Origin: Irpex lacteus
Taxonomy: Eukaryota; Basidiomycota; Agaricomycetes; Polyporales; Irpicaceae
Direction of reading: 5' to 3'
Assembly (NCBI GenBank): GCA_001986395.2
Contig: MQVO02000012.1
Coordinates: forward strand, 558,001-622,000
Length of the DNA stretch: 64,000 bases
In this document: positions 44,518-55,184 of the stretch, piece by piece
How positions within the stretch are numbered: position 1 is the stretch's first letter
Layout of the letters: every line of letters begins with the position of its first letter
Notes under the pieces: model-generated
Told to the model about the DNA's origin: nothing
The model's input: the letters and a program-made list of their open reading frames with translations, nothing else
Database searches by the model: none
Made by a program: the position numbers and the translations under genes

Positions 44518-45795
44518 ATGTCTACTCACAAAGCTCTTCTCCTTCTGGAAAAGAACGGCGAGTACGCCGTACGTGACGTGCCGACTCCTAAGCCCGGTCC
44601 GGGACAGCTCCTCATAGAGGTCAGGGCAACCGCTCTAAACCCCGCTGACTGGAAGAGACACGACATTGGTGTCTTGATATCGGAGTACCCAGCAATTCTT
44701 GGTATTGACGCGGCTGGTGTTGTGAAGGCCGTCGGGGAAGGCGTGACGAACTTCGCTGTCGGCGACAGAGTGTAAGTGCTCTGCCTGCTTTTTCTCGTAT
44801 CTGTAGAAAACTGATCATACTGCAACTTATTAATACTAGTATCTACGAAGGCTGGACAGACAGCACCAACTCAACCTTTCAGCAATATTTGATCGCCCCC
44901 GCAGATGTCACCGCCAAGGTACGTATTTCAATGTTCATTGCAGCTATCCGTGATACTCACTATTCTGATCATTGCTTTAGCTTCCATCTAACATCTCGTT
45001 TGAAGAAGGTGCCTCTATTCCTCTAGGCCTGACCACAGCTGCTTTCGGTCTCTATTACGGAAAGGTCTCCACCGGCGAACTGCGTGGGGCTGAACTCGTT
45101 GCTCCATGGGAAGCAGGTGGTCGCGGAAAGTATGCTGGGCAACCTATCCTAGTTGTTGGTGGATCTTCGAGCGTAGGGCAATATGGTTAGTCTACCCTCC
45201 CTCGATTCGAATTCATATGCACTTGACCGACTTCACGTGTTATAGTTATCCAACTGGCCAAACTGTCCGGCTTTAGCCCCATCATCACTACGGCTTCTAC
45301 CCACAATACCGAATTGCTGAAATCTCTCGGGGCGACGCATGTCATTGATCGTCACCTCCCTCTCGCTCCCGCCGTGAAAGCCATCACCTCTGAGCCCATT
45401 AAGATTGTCTACGATGCCATTGCCATCACTGAAACGGCGAAGCCTGCCTTTGAGATTGTTGCACCAGGAGGGACATTCATCAATGTCAATTTCGGGCTCC
45501 CTCTCAAAGACGAGGATGAAAAGCGCGTGGCACAAGTGTTTGGGATGTCGCAGGATCCGGCACAATACGCGAACGGCGTGAGTTTGTGGAAGAATGTCAC
45601 CAAACTGCTCGAAAGTGGAGAGATTAAGGTAAGTCTTGATCTTTCTATGATACATGAAACGATTTTCATACTAGACTACAGCCCAACAAAGTCGAGATCG
45701 TCCCGAACGGTTTGTCTGGTATTCCCGACAGCTTGGAGAAGCTTAAAGCAGATAAGGTCAGCGGTAAGAAGCTGATTGCCCAGCCATGGCCGTGA
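44518..45795 (+). CDS. Zinc-less MDR reductase, ToxD-like (MDR-4)
   Basis: Exons 44518-44771, 44840-44918, 44981-45185, 45246-45628 and 45682-45795 encode 344 aa. It begins MSTHKALLLLEKNGEYAVRD, with GIDAAGVVKAVGEGVTNF in the GroES-like part, IYEGWTDSTNSTFQQYL at exon 2, and a cofactor turn GGSSSVGQYVIQLAKLSG in which the usual Gln-Gln becomes Gln-Tyr. Exon 4 is six bases shorter than in MDR-1. The C-terminal exon reads NKVEIVPNGLSGIPDSLEKL and ends AQPWP. It pairs with MDR-3 in a small subgroup. Intact splice sites and frame suggest a working gene. Confidence 0.84.
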
Positions 45796-46430
45796 ATGAT
45801 ATTATAGCTGTCATAATGTTGTGGAATATCAATGTCTTTGTACTTATGAACGCACCTGGGTGCGAATTCATGAACTTGAACTATGCACGTTTTGAAAACA
45901 CTCGGAGACGTTCTTGCTACTCAGTTCAAGCAATGGCCAATGCTGTGGCGCTGTCAGCGATTGGTTGCTTACGTCTACTCCAGAATCCTATAGATCTGTT
46001 TTGGTGACATATGATAACTGTGGTTTCCTGTTCAACAAGTTTGTGACGTACGTAATCTATTTTGGTTGCGAAACTCTGGCCACGACCAGATCACAATCGC
46101 CCCTTTTGGTAATAGCCATCCTTGTGGCGTTGATGAGCTGAGTCAGCTCCTGCCAATACCGTCGCAATCGGCAATTGTCGATTGCGACGTCGATGTCGAT
46201 CATGTTCCATTGCTCCAGACTTGTACTATGCTGAGTAAGACAACTCCAGGAACGTCATGCAATATCCCTCACTTCCGAGTGCAGCTCATCAGCATGCTAA
46301 GGTTACGGTGCGTTCCCGTCGTACACTCACGTAGCACATAACTTCAATAGGCAGTATATAAACTTGACGCGATCATCCCGAAACTTCGTCAAGAGACACA
46401 ACACTACATTTAGGTTCGTAACTTACACTG
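45796..46430 (+). promoter_or_regulatory. MDR-5 upstream region with AP-1-like site and 10-bp inverted repeat
   Basis: Contains TGAGTCA at 46139-46145 within GATGAGCTGAGTCAGC, a perfect inverted repeat GTCGCAATCG/CGATTGCGAC at 46161-46170 and 46179-46188, and GTATATAAA at about 46354-46362, about 75 bp before the ATG. The same GATG-GCTGAGTCAGC block recurs before MDR-6. The left third is the MDR-4 3' UTR. Confidence 0.55.
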
Positions 46431-47708
46431 ATGGCGACACATAAAGCTCTACTTCTTCTCGCGAAGCAAGGGGAGTCCGTTGTTCGGGACACTCCTACTC
46501 CTAAGCCTGGCCCTGGAGAACTGCTCGTAGAGGTTAAGGCAGCGGGTCTTAACCCAGTAGACTGGAAAGTCAACTATGACTATTCCTTTTTGATCCAGTC
46601 ATACCCTGCCATTCTGGGCTCTGACGCTGCCGGTGTCGTCAAAGAAATCGGCGAAGGCGTCACAGGCTTCGCAGCTGGCGATAGAGTGTGCGTGTTTTTC
46701 TTTCTCTCTCTCGGGATTTTATACGCGAAGCCAGCTCACTCGAGGATAGCATTCTTCACGGATCGTTTGCAGGCGGAACTTTCCAGCAATACACAATCGT
46801 CCCCGCACATTTTGCCGCGCAGGTGTGTGTTTATGTTGTTATCGTGTTTCCCTTCTGAATTCACTAACATCAACGACTATAGTTTCCATCCACTCTTTCT
46901 TTCGAGCAAGCTGCGACTATTCCCCTCGCTCTCTCTACCGCAGCCTTCGGGTTGTATAGTGGCAAAATAATCACTGGGGATTTACGTGGTGCAGAGCTCA
47001 CTCCTCCGTGGGAAGAAGGCGGCCGAGGCAAGTACGCAGGTCAACCCATTGTCATCGTCGGTGGTGCTTCGGCAGTAGGCCAGCAAGGTCAGTTTACATA
47101 TCAGACAAGATCTGCGCGGTCCTACACTAACTTTACTCTGACACAATGATAGTTATTCAACTTGCGAAGTTGTCTGGATTTAGTCCCATAATAACGACCG
47201 CCTCCCTCAAGAACACTGATCTTCTGAAGTCTCGCGGCGCTACTCATGTCATTGACCGTAATGCGGAACTTGTTTCCTCCGTCAAAGCCATCACCACTGA
47301 GCCCATCAAGTGCGCTTTCGATGCTATCTCCCTCAAGCAGACAGCGAAATCTGCATACGAAGTTCTAGCACCTGGAGGTACACTCACAGTAATTCTCCTG
47401 GGGGCAGCGGACGAGGTAAACGTGGACACAAGCAAGCGTATTGCGCAGGTAGTCGGAACGGTGCATGATCCTACCCAGAAGACGTTGGGTGTGAGCCTGT
47501 ACAAGAACGTGGCCAAGCTGCTTGAGAATGGCGACATCAAGGTGAGCATCAGCGTTAATTGATGTTGCTTGTTGATATTGATGCTATACACCAGCCCAAT
47601 AACGTCGAGGTTCTTCCCAATGGTCTCGCCGGCATCCCGGATGGGTTGAAGAGGCTGCAGGCGGGCGATGTCAGTGCTGCTAAGCTTGTTGCTCAACCTT
47701 GGGCGTAG
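46431..47708 (+). CDS. Zinc-less MDR reductase, ToxD-like (MDR-5)
   Basis: Exons 46431-46687, 46750-46822, 46883-47087, 47153-47541 and 47595-47708 give 345 aa. The start is MATHKALLLLAKQGESVVRD. Exon 1 is one codon longer than in the other copies (VNYDYSFLIQSYP) and exon 2 is two codons shorter (LHGSFAGGTFQQYTIVPAHF), so the loop that covers the active site differs. The cofactor turn is GGASAVGQQVIQLAKLSG. The helix LLKSRGATHVIDR has Arg where the others have Leu. It ends [20 protein letters not shown] and AQPWA. It groups with MDR-1, MDR-2 and MDR-6. Confidence 0.84.
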
Positions 47709-48227
47709 ATGTAGGATAAAGGATGGAACTTTTGTCGTCGACACTACATATGTATACTTAGGCTCCTACTATAAAGAAACACGGGCCACTGGGTGGCTTC
47801 ATGGGACGAGAAACCCGACATTATGCTGTGGAAGTCCAATGAGTACGGCTCAACGTTAAGATCATCAATGTTTTGTTCGATCTTTCGCTCAACACTGCCC
47901 CTCCCCGGAACGCTGCGCTGGCGGTAGTGTCTTATTATTGCCTTTCCTGGCAATTAGTCGGTTTTGATGGGCTGAGTCAGCGCGTCAACTCCGATGGCGC
48001 GGGAGTGGCCACCTGTACCAAAGCCTGCCAACGCTGATCTCGCCTACCAGTGCAGCTTGTCTCGACTCTTCCACCACTACGACGACAAATGACGAAGTTT
48101 ATCGGCGATGGATGACCTTTCGCTGAGTAAGCGAACTCGATTTAAAGGTCCTCACTTCAATATTTTAACACCAGCTTTTACCGTCCTCTCTCTTCAAGTT
48201 GCCGCAATCAACTCACTCAGCTAATCA
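47709..48227 (+). promoter_or_regulatory. MDR-6 upstream region with AP-1-like site
   Basis: TGAGTCA at 47973-47979 stands in GATGGGCTGAGTCAGCG, nearly the same block as before MDR-5. GATTTAAAGG near 48138 lies about 88 bp before the start codon and resembles the TATTTAAAG of MDR-1. Confidence 0.5.
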
Positions 48228-49503
48228 ATGTCAACTCACAAAGCTCTCGTCTTACTCGAGAAGGGAGGAGAATACGTCGTCAGAGACATTCCTACTCCGA
48301 AGCCAGGTCCTGGAGAACTTCTAGTCGACGTGAAGGCGACTGCTCTCAACCCCGTCGACTGGAAGGTGCACGACCACGGGTATTTCATCTCTGAATGGCC
48401 TGCCATCTTGGGTAGTGATGCTGCCGGAGTCGTGAAGGAGATTGGAGAGGGTGTGACGGGTTTTGCAGTCGGTGATAGAGTGTAAGTGATCCGAGCGAAC
48501 TCCAGAGAAAAGTAGCTTATACGTGGAAGCAGCATTCACCAGGGATTCTTTACCAACGCGAAGGCGACCCACCAGCAGTATTCCATTGTCCCAGCTGAGA
48601 TTGCTGCGAAGGTAAGTACTACAGCCACCGCTTAATTGTCATTTTTGCTCATATGCTCGTCATCCGTAGCTTCCGTCCAATTTATCTTTCGAGGAAGGCT
48701 CAACTCTTCCCCTCGTAGCTATTACTGCCGTTTACGGTTTTTACAGCGGCAAGGTCTCTACAGGAGATCTCCTCGGCGCTGAACTCACCGCTCCATGGGA
48801 AGAAGGTGGACGTGGCAAGTATGCTGGCCAGCCTATCGTCATTGTTGGAGGTTCTTCCGGAGTCGGTCAACAAGGTGCGCTCTATCCTTTCTCCTACATG
48901 CACTCGCTCGATCACTCATCTGTGTTTTTGAACGTAGCTATACAGTTCGCAAGGTTGTCTGGCTTTAGCCCCATCATCACTACTGCCTCTCTCAAGAATG
49001 CCGACTTCCTCAAGTCTCTTGGTGCCACGCACGTCATTGACCGTAATGCCGACCTCGCTTCCTCCGTTAAAGCCATCACGTCCGAGCCTCTCAAGTATGT
49101 CTTCGATGCTATTGGTCTCAAGCAAACTCAAGAAGCTGCATACGAACTCGTCGCACCTGGCGGAACCCTACTCGTCGTCTTAGACGTCGAAATTGACGAA
49201 GCTAAACGGGACAAGAGCAAACGCACAGCGCGGATCTGGGGCACGTCACACGATCCTAGGCAGAATGCGGTGGCTGTAAGCTTTTATAAGAACTTTACGA
49301 AACTGTTGGAGAGTGGGGATATTAAGGTGAGCATGAATGAGGGGCCCGTTTGATGGCGAATCGCTGATGGTGTACGGAACTTCGCATAGCCCAACCGGGT
49401 GGAGATTGTTCCCAACGGGCTTGCTGGAATACCGGATGCCTTGGAGAAGCTGAAAGCCGATGCAGTAAGCGCGACCAAGCTCGTTGCCCAGCCGTGGGCG
49501 TAA
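48228..49503 (+). CDS. Zinc-less MDR reductase, ToxD-like (MDR-6)
   Basis: Exons 48228-48481, 48533-48611, 48670-48874, 48938-49326 and 49390-49503 encode 346 aa with exon lengths identical to MDR-1 and MDR-2. The start is MSTHKALVLLEKGGEYVVRD. It has [20 protein letters not shown], a HQGFFTNAKATHQQYS junction in which His replaces the usual Phe of TFQQY, and AVYGFYSGKVSTGDLLGAEL in exon 3. The cofactor turn is GGSSGVGQQAIQFARLSG. It ends [20 protein letters not shown] and AQPWA. It is the last member of the PTPKPG subgroup; the next four genes carry ETYKPG (HPG in MDR-8) instead. Confidence 0.84.
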
Positions 49504-50098
49504 GTGACGTTTAGAAAGGAAGCTGAAGAGTTCTAGTAACGTGTACAAAACAAAATGGATTCTACCTATCTTACGAATATCTCTATCACGGGCGCAGGCA
49601 CGACTGATCCATTGGGGTTTCTGCGGTTGCCGCTTCATTTCAGGGCAAAATGATCAGTCAATTGATAGAATTGCAGGTGATGGTGCGTAATGTTGTAGGA
49701 CCACATCAGTCATGAGGAGATCTAGGGAGATCGCGCGTGCATCCAGATCTCCTTGTGTGGGCTAAGTACCACTAGACGTGACCGACTGTGCGATGTAGGT
49801 TTGCAAGCACAGCATCGAATGGCGAGTAGAACCACGGTGATAACTTGACGATAACAGCGCCTGCGCCTCCTCACTCTAATCGATCTATATATAGACATCC
49901 CGCACTGCGATCGCCTCTGATCTCCTGCGGTCATCCAACTCCGTTCCAGATACATACTCGAGATCACGGAGCCTGGTGATGACATGTATAGTTCGTCAGC
50001 TGGTCGGGGATGGTGACTATATATAATCTTGTGAGTATTGTTCCTCCTTGAGTAGACAAACCACCACCTCACCCCAGTGACATTGGTCAATTTCTAGT
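49504..50098. other. Intergenic between MDR-6 and MDR-7
   Basis: Holds the MDR-6 3' UTR and the MDR-7 promoter, with TATATATAATC near 50018-50028, about 75 bp before the start. A 12-bp palindrome TCTATATATAGA lies at about 49884-49895. No gene was recognised. Confidence 0.45.
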
Positions 50099-51415
50099 AT
50101 GCCGACTCACAAAGCTCTCTTCCTACTCGAGAAGCATGGAGAATTCGCCGTGCGTGATGTCGAGACGTACAAACCTGGTCCTGGAGAGCTCTTAGTAGAA
50201 ATCAAGGCGACCGGTCTGAATCCTCTGGATTGGAAGATCCAGCAGGTAGGCATCTTCGTCAGTGAGTACCCTGCAATTCTGGGTACCGATGCTGCCGGGG
50301 TTGTGAAAGAGGTTGGGGAAGGCGTAGAGGGATTTACGGTTGGCGATAGAGTGTACGTTTTCTGTTTCGTCCCTCCTCTTAGCTGGGATTGAGGTCTGAT
50401 GGCTGCAATACAGCCTGTGGGAGGGGCATTTCATAAACCCGAATGCCACGTTCCAGCAGTACGGTATCGTTCCTGCTGATATAGCAGCAAAGGTAAACCA
50501 CAGGATCACGGTTGTCTCAGTTGATAGCGCACGGCTGACCAAATACTGTACTCTGGCAGCTCCCACAAAATCTGTCATTCGAAGAAGGCTCCACACTCCC
50601 GAATGCTTTCATTACGGCCGCCTTCGGCTTGTATAGCGGGCAGGTCAACAGCGGTGGATTGCGTGGCGCAGGCCTACGCGGTGCTCAGTTGACCCCTTTC
50701 TGGGAGGAAGGTGGTCGTGGAAAGTACGCAGGCCACCCTATCCTCGTCATCGGTGGGGCATCCGCCGTTGGACAGTCCGGTAAGTTTTATAATGATCAAG
50801 CATCTGCATGGTGTAAGAGTGTTCATTACACGGAAATGTGTGTCAGCCATCCAAGTTGCCAAAATCTCTGGGTTTAGCCCCATCATTACCACAGCCTCCC
50901 TACGAAATGCCGACTTTCTCAAATCTTTGGGAGCAACTCATGTCATTGACCGGAACCTACCCCTTGGAGACGCCGTGAAAAGTGTCACAACCGAGCCGAT
51001 CAAATACGTTTACGACGCCATATCTACCAAGGATACACAACAACCGTCGTATGACGTTCTTGCTCCCGGAGGAACGCTCATCATCGTGCTTCACCCCGCT
51101 CTAGATAAAAGCAAGATCGACGATTCCAAGGTCGTTGTCGAAGCTTTTGGTGCGGTTTATGACCCTGCCCAGAGGGAGTTGGGTGCTACGGTATTCAAAC
51201 ATTTCACCAGTTTGCTGGAGAGCGGAGAGATTAAGGTATGTCTTAAACTACATCTGAGGATGGACAGTGTCGAACTGATCTGCGCGGGGATAATTTACTA
51301 GCCTAATAACGTAGAGGTTGTCTCGAATGGTTTGGCAGGGATCCCGGAGGGCTTAGAGAGATTGAAGGCGAACAAAGTCAGCGCTAGCAAGCTGGTTGCT
51401 CTGCCATGGGCCTGA
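50099..51415 (+). CDS. Zinc-less MDR reductase, ToxD-like (MDR-7)
   Basis: Exons 50099-50352, 50414-50492, 50560-50779, 50847-51235 and 51302-51415 give 351 aa. This is the first member of the second subgroup: [75 protein letters not shown], and a cofactor turn GGASAVGQSAIQVAKISG. Exon 3 is 15 bases longer than in MDR-1 because of a small internal duplication that doubles GLRGA (GGLRGAGLRGAQL). It ends [20 protein letters not shown] and ALPWA. The last exon and the 3' flank are almost identical to those of MDR-8, although the rest of the gene is not. Confidence 0.84.
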
Positions 51416-51998
51416 AGGGGCCTGGGACAGGTGGACAGACGAAGTAAACGCGAGGATCGCGACAGACGTACGTACTGAATAGAACAATTTTTTCGACATA
51501 ATGGGGCTTCGCTTGACGACCTGAGTCCCGAAGCGGCTGCGAAGACATCAAGGTCAGTGCAGTCTGGCCGCTATGTATAACAGAAGTCGCACTAAATACA
51601 CCTAGATGCAGCACACTCACACTGCATCTCGTACAGACGTAGCTTACTTGAGCTGATCTTCAACTAAGCGTCTGCTTTAGCAGTGCTGAACTGGTGACGT
51701 TTAGTACGTGAGGCCATCGCTGATGAACCTTGATGAACACACACAAGTGCTCGCGCCTATCACTCTTGACTGCTGATACTCATGAGTAGGGATTACTATT
51801 GAATATGATACAATAGACCGTTCGCATCGCAAACGGCTTGCAGTCATATCGCCCAGAACCCGACTAACGGGGATTGTTCAAGTTAGTCAGCATCGTGGTT
51901 AGGATATAAAGCCAGTTGCCAGTAAGTCTCCTGGTTCCCAACAGAGTCCTTTTCACATCTAACATTGCCTCTCACGACAGACCATTTAAGTTGCTAAT
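51416..51998 (+). promoter_or_regulatory. MDR-8 upstream region with conserved promoter block
   Basis: The left half is the MDR-7 3' flank, which recurs after MDR-8. Further right is a block shared with the MDR-9 promoter: CTTGACTGCTGATACT-ATGAGT near 51768, GGGATTACTATTGAATATGA, then AGAACCCGACTAACGGGGATTGTT-like sequence (51854-51878), followed by the TATA element GATATAAA at 51903-51910. Confidence 0.6.
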
Positions 51999-53311
51999 AT
52001 GCCGACTCACAAAGCCCTCTATCTCCTAGAAAAGCTTGGAGAATTCGCCATTCGTGACGTCGAGACCTACCATCCTGGCCCTGGAGAGCTCCTAGTTGAG
52101 ATTAAAGCCGTTTCCCTGAACCCCCTTGACTGGAAGGTTCAAGCGCTGGGTCTTTTCGTGACCGAGTATCCGGCTATACTGGGGTACGACGCCGCTGGCG
52201 TTGTGAAAGAGGTGGGGGAAGGGGCAGAAGGGTTTACTGTTGGCGATAGAGTGTACGTGTCCAGAACTCCGACCGTTAGTCAATGGTACTAGTGGCTGTA
52301 ATCATAAAGTCAAATACTGATACTGCGATGATAGACTTTGGGAAGGAACTATATTCAACTCCTCTGGCGCAAACTTCCAGCAATATAGCCTGATTCCCGC
52401 CAATATCACCGCGAAGGTACGCTACTGTTGTAGGCCTAGGACCATAACATTATCTGCATTACTGACGTTATCGATGTACAGATCCCCCCAAACATGTCCT
52501 TTGAGCAAGGCTCTACCATTCCAAGTGTCTACATCACCGCCGTTTACAGCTTCTTTAGTGGGCTGAGCGGCTCCGAGAGACGTGGCGCTCAACTGACACC
52601 ATTCTGGGAGGAAGGCGGACGTGGAAAATACTCGAGCCAGCCACTACTTATCATTGGAGGAGCTTCTAGTGTCGGCCAGGCAGGTGGGTCTGCGCACTCA
52701 TTCATAAACGGAGAATGTACTGATTTGATGATGCTACCTAGTTATTCAAGTCGCCAAACTCTCCGGATTCAATCCCATCATCGCCACTGCCTCTCTGCGA
52801 AACACAGAATTGCTTCAATCCCTGGGAGCAAGCCACGTCATTGACCGGAACGCACCACTTGCGGAAGCAGTGGAGGTAATCACCTCTGAACCGATCAAGT
52901 ACATCTACGATGCCATTTCTACCAAGGAGACTCAGGAGCCTGCCTACCAAGCTCTTGCGCCGGGAGGGACCTTCATTCTTGTGCTGCCATTTGCGATAGA
53001 CAAGGCTCAAGTTGACGACTCAAAGGCTGTCGTGGTAACCTTTGGTTTCTCTTTCGATCCAAGCCAGAAGCAACTTGGTATTGCAGCCTTTAAGCATCTT
53101 CCAGCGTTACTTGAAAGCGGCGAGTTCAAGGTGGGTAATTGGATCTCTCTGGAAATGGATATACGATAGCTAAAGTTGACGTTGCGGTCTTTACCAGCCG
53201 AATAACGTGGAAGTGCTACCTAACGGTTTGGCAGGGATCCCTGAGGGCTTAGAGAGATTGAAGGCGAACAAAGTCAGCGCTAGCAAGCTTGTTGCTCTAC
53301 CATGGGCCTAA
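51999..53311 (+). CDS. Zinc-less MDR reductase, ToxD-like (MDR-8)
   Basis: Exons 51999-52252, 52335-52416, 52482-52683, 52742-53130 and 53198-53311 encode 346 aa. Exons 1-4 match MDR-9 and MDR-10: [87 protein letters not shown] and [18 protein letters not shown]. The last exon is instead like MDR-7 ([23 protein letters not shown]), where MDR-9 and MDR-10 have KALERFK. The gene is therefore a likely recombinant between two array members. It has [10 protein letters not shown] where relatives have [10 protein letters not shown]. The frame is intact. Confidence 0.84.
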
Positions 53312-53907
53312 GTGGATGTAGGATAGACGAGATAGTCACGCGAAATGCACGCGAGGATGGCGACACGCGCACGTACTAGAGTAATATAGCAAATCTTTTG
53401 ACATGATGTAGCTTCGTTTGACGACCTTAGTCTCGAAGCCGCCGCGAAATTATGAAGGTTCGTGCGGTCTAGCTGCTGTGCATAACGGAAGCTGCACTAA
53501 ATGCACTTGGATGCAGCATACTCACACTGCACGTCGTACGGACGTAGCTTGACTGGGACGCTGCCAGTGGCCAGCAACTTGAACTGAGCGCCTGATTTGG
53601 GCAGTCACTGTGGTGGCGTTTAGCGCGTGAGGCCATCGTTGATGAATACCGTGACACACAACTGCTTGAGCCAATTACTCTTGACTGCTGATACTAATGA
53701 GTCGGGATTACTATTGAATATGATACACTGGACCGTTCGAATCGCAAACAGCCTACAGCCATATCGCCCAGAACCCGATTAACGGGGATTGTTAGTCAGC
53801 AGCGTAGTAGGAGAGGGATGATATAAAGTCCACTGCTAGTAAGTCTCTTGGTTCCCAACAAAGTTTCCAGCCCATCTCACATTGCCTCACGACAGACCCT
53901 CGACAAT
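53312..53907 (+). promoter_or_regulatory. MDR-9 upstream region, near copy of the MDR-8 promoter
   Basis: The block CTCTTGACTGCTGATACT, GGGATTACTATTGAATATGA, AGAACCCGATTAACGGGGAT (53770-53793) and GATATAAA (53820-53827) repeats the MDR-8 arrangement with few changes. The left part is the MDR-8 3' flank, itself a copy of the MDR-7 3' flank. Confidence 0.6.
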
Positions 53908-55184
53908 ATGCCAACTCACAAAGCCCTTTATCTCCTTGAAAAGCACGGGGAGTTCGCCGTTCGTGACGTTGAGACGTACAAACCTGGCCCCGGAGAGCTC
54001 CTAGTAGAGGCAAAGGCCATTGGCCTGAACCCTCTTGACTGGAAGATCCAAGAAATAGGTCTATTTGTCACTGAGTACCCAGCGATATTAGGATACGATG
54101 CCGCTGGTATTGTAAAAGAGGTGGGAGATGGAGTCGAGGGCTTTGTCGTTGGCGATAGAGTGTACGTCTTCATTTGGTAGTGTTAGAAGCCAAAGCCGCC
54201 GAGGACTCATGCTGCGATGATAGACTCTGGGAAGGAGACTTTATGAACTCCTCTCGCGCAAACTACCAGCAATACAGCATCGTTCCCGCCAATCTCACTG
54301 CAAAGGTACGCCGCATCACGACCTTGGCAGCATTTACTACTCTACTAACTTCAGCGTTGTAAAGCTTCCACCAAATCTCTCTTTCGAACAAGGTTCCACT
54401 ATTCCAAGTACCTACATCACTGCCGTTTTCAGCTTCTATAGTAGGCCAATCGAGGGTTCCGGGATTCGTGGCGCTCAACTAACACCATTCTGGGAGGACG
54501 GTGGTCGTGGAAAATACTCGAGCCAACCACTGCTTATCATTGGAGGAGCTTCTGGCGTAGGACAGGCAGGTGGGACCGCGAACTCATTCACATATGAAGA
54601 ATATACTGACCTGACGACGCTGCCTAGCCATTCAAGTCGCTAAACTCTCCGGATTCAGTCCCATCATCGCCACCGCGTCACCGCGAAACACAGACTTGCT
54701 CAAATCCCTGGGAGCAACCCATGTTATTGACCGGAATGCACCACTTGCGGAAGCAGTGAAAGCAATCACATCTGCTCCGATCAAGTACATCTACGACGCC
54801 ATCTCTATCAAGGAGACGCAGGAGCCTGCCTATCAGGTTCTTGCGCCGGGAGGAACCTTCATTCTTGTGCTCCCCTTCGCGATAGACAAGGATCAAGTTG
54901 ACGATTCAAAGGCCGTCGTGGCAACTTTCGGTTGGCCCTATGATCCTGATCAGGGCGACCTCGGTGTTGGAGCATTTGAGCATCTCTCCGCCCTAATTGA
55001 GAGCGGTGAGTTCAAGGTGAGTACTCGAAGTTCTGCGGGGTGAGTGGATAGTAGCTGAAACGTACATTTCAACCAGCCAAATAACGTGGAGATTGTACCG
55101 GGCGGCCTTGCTGGTATTCCCAAGGCGTTAGAGAGGTTCAAGGAGAACTCTGTCAGCGCTACCAAGCTTGTTACTCTGCCATAG
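53908..55184 (+). CDS. Zinc-less MDR reductase, ToxD-like (MDR-9), shortened by two codons
   Basis: Exons 53908-54161, 54224-54305, 54365-54569, 54628-55016 and 55077-55184 give 345 aa. It is close to MDR-10 and the body of MDR-8: [56 protein letters not shown], and [18 protein letters not shown]. Exon 3 differs by RPIEGSGIRGAQL in place of [12 protein letters not shown]. The conserved C-terminal end LPW-A/E is missing. The tryptophan codon TGG has become TAG at 55182-55184 and is followed by GGA TGA, so the protein ends KLVTLP. Loss of only the last two residues may be tolerated. Everything else looks functional. Confidence 0.83.

Noticed and set aside
49884..49895. TCTATATATAGA palindrome as a regulatory site.
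   Set aside because: Simple AT alternation is often palindromic by chance, and it is about 200 bp from the nearest start.
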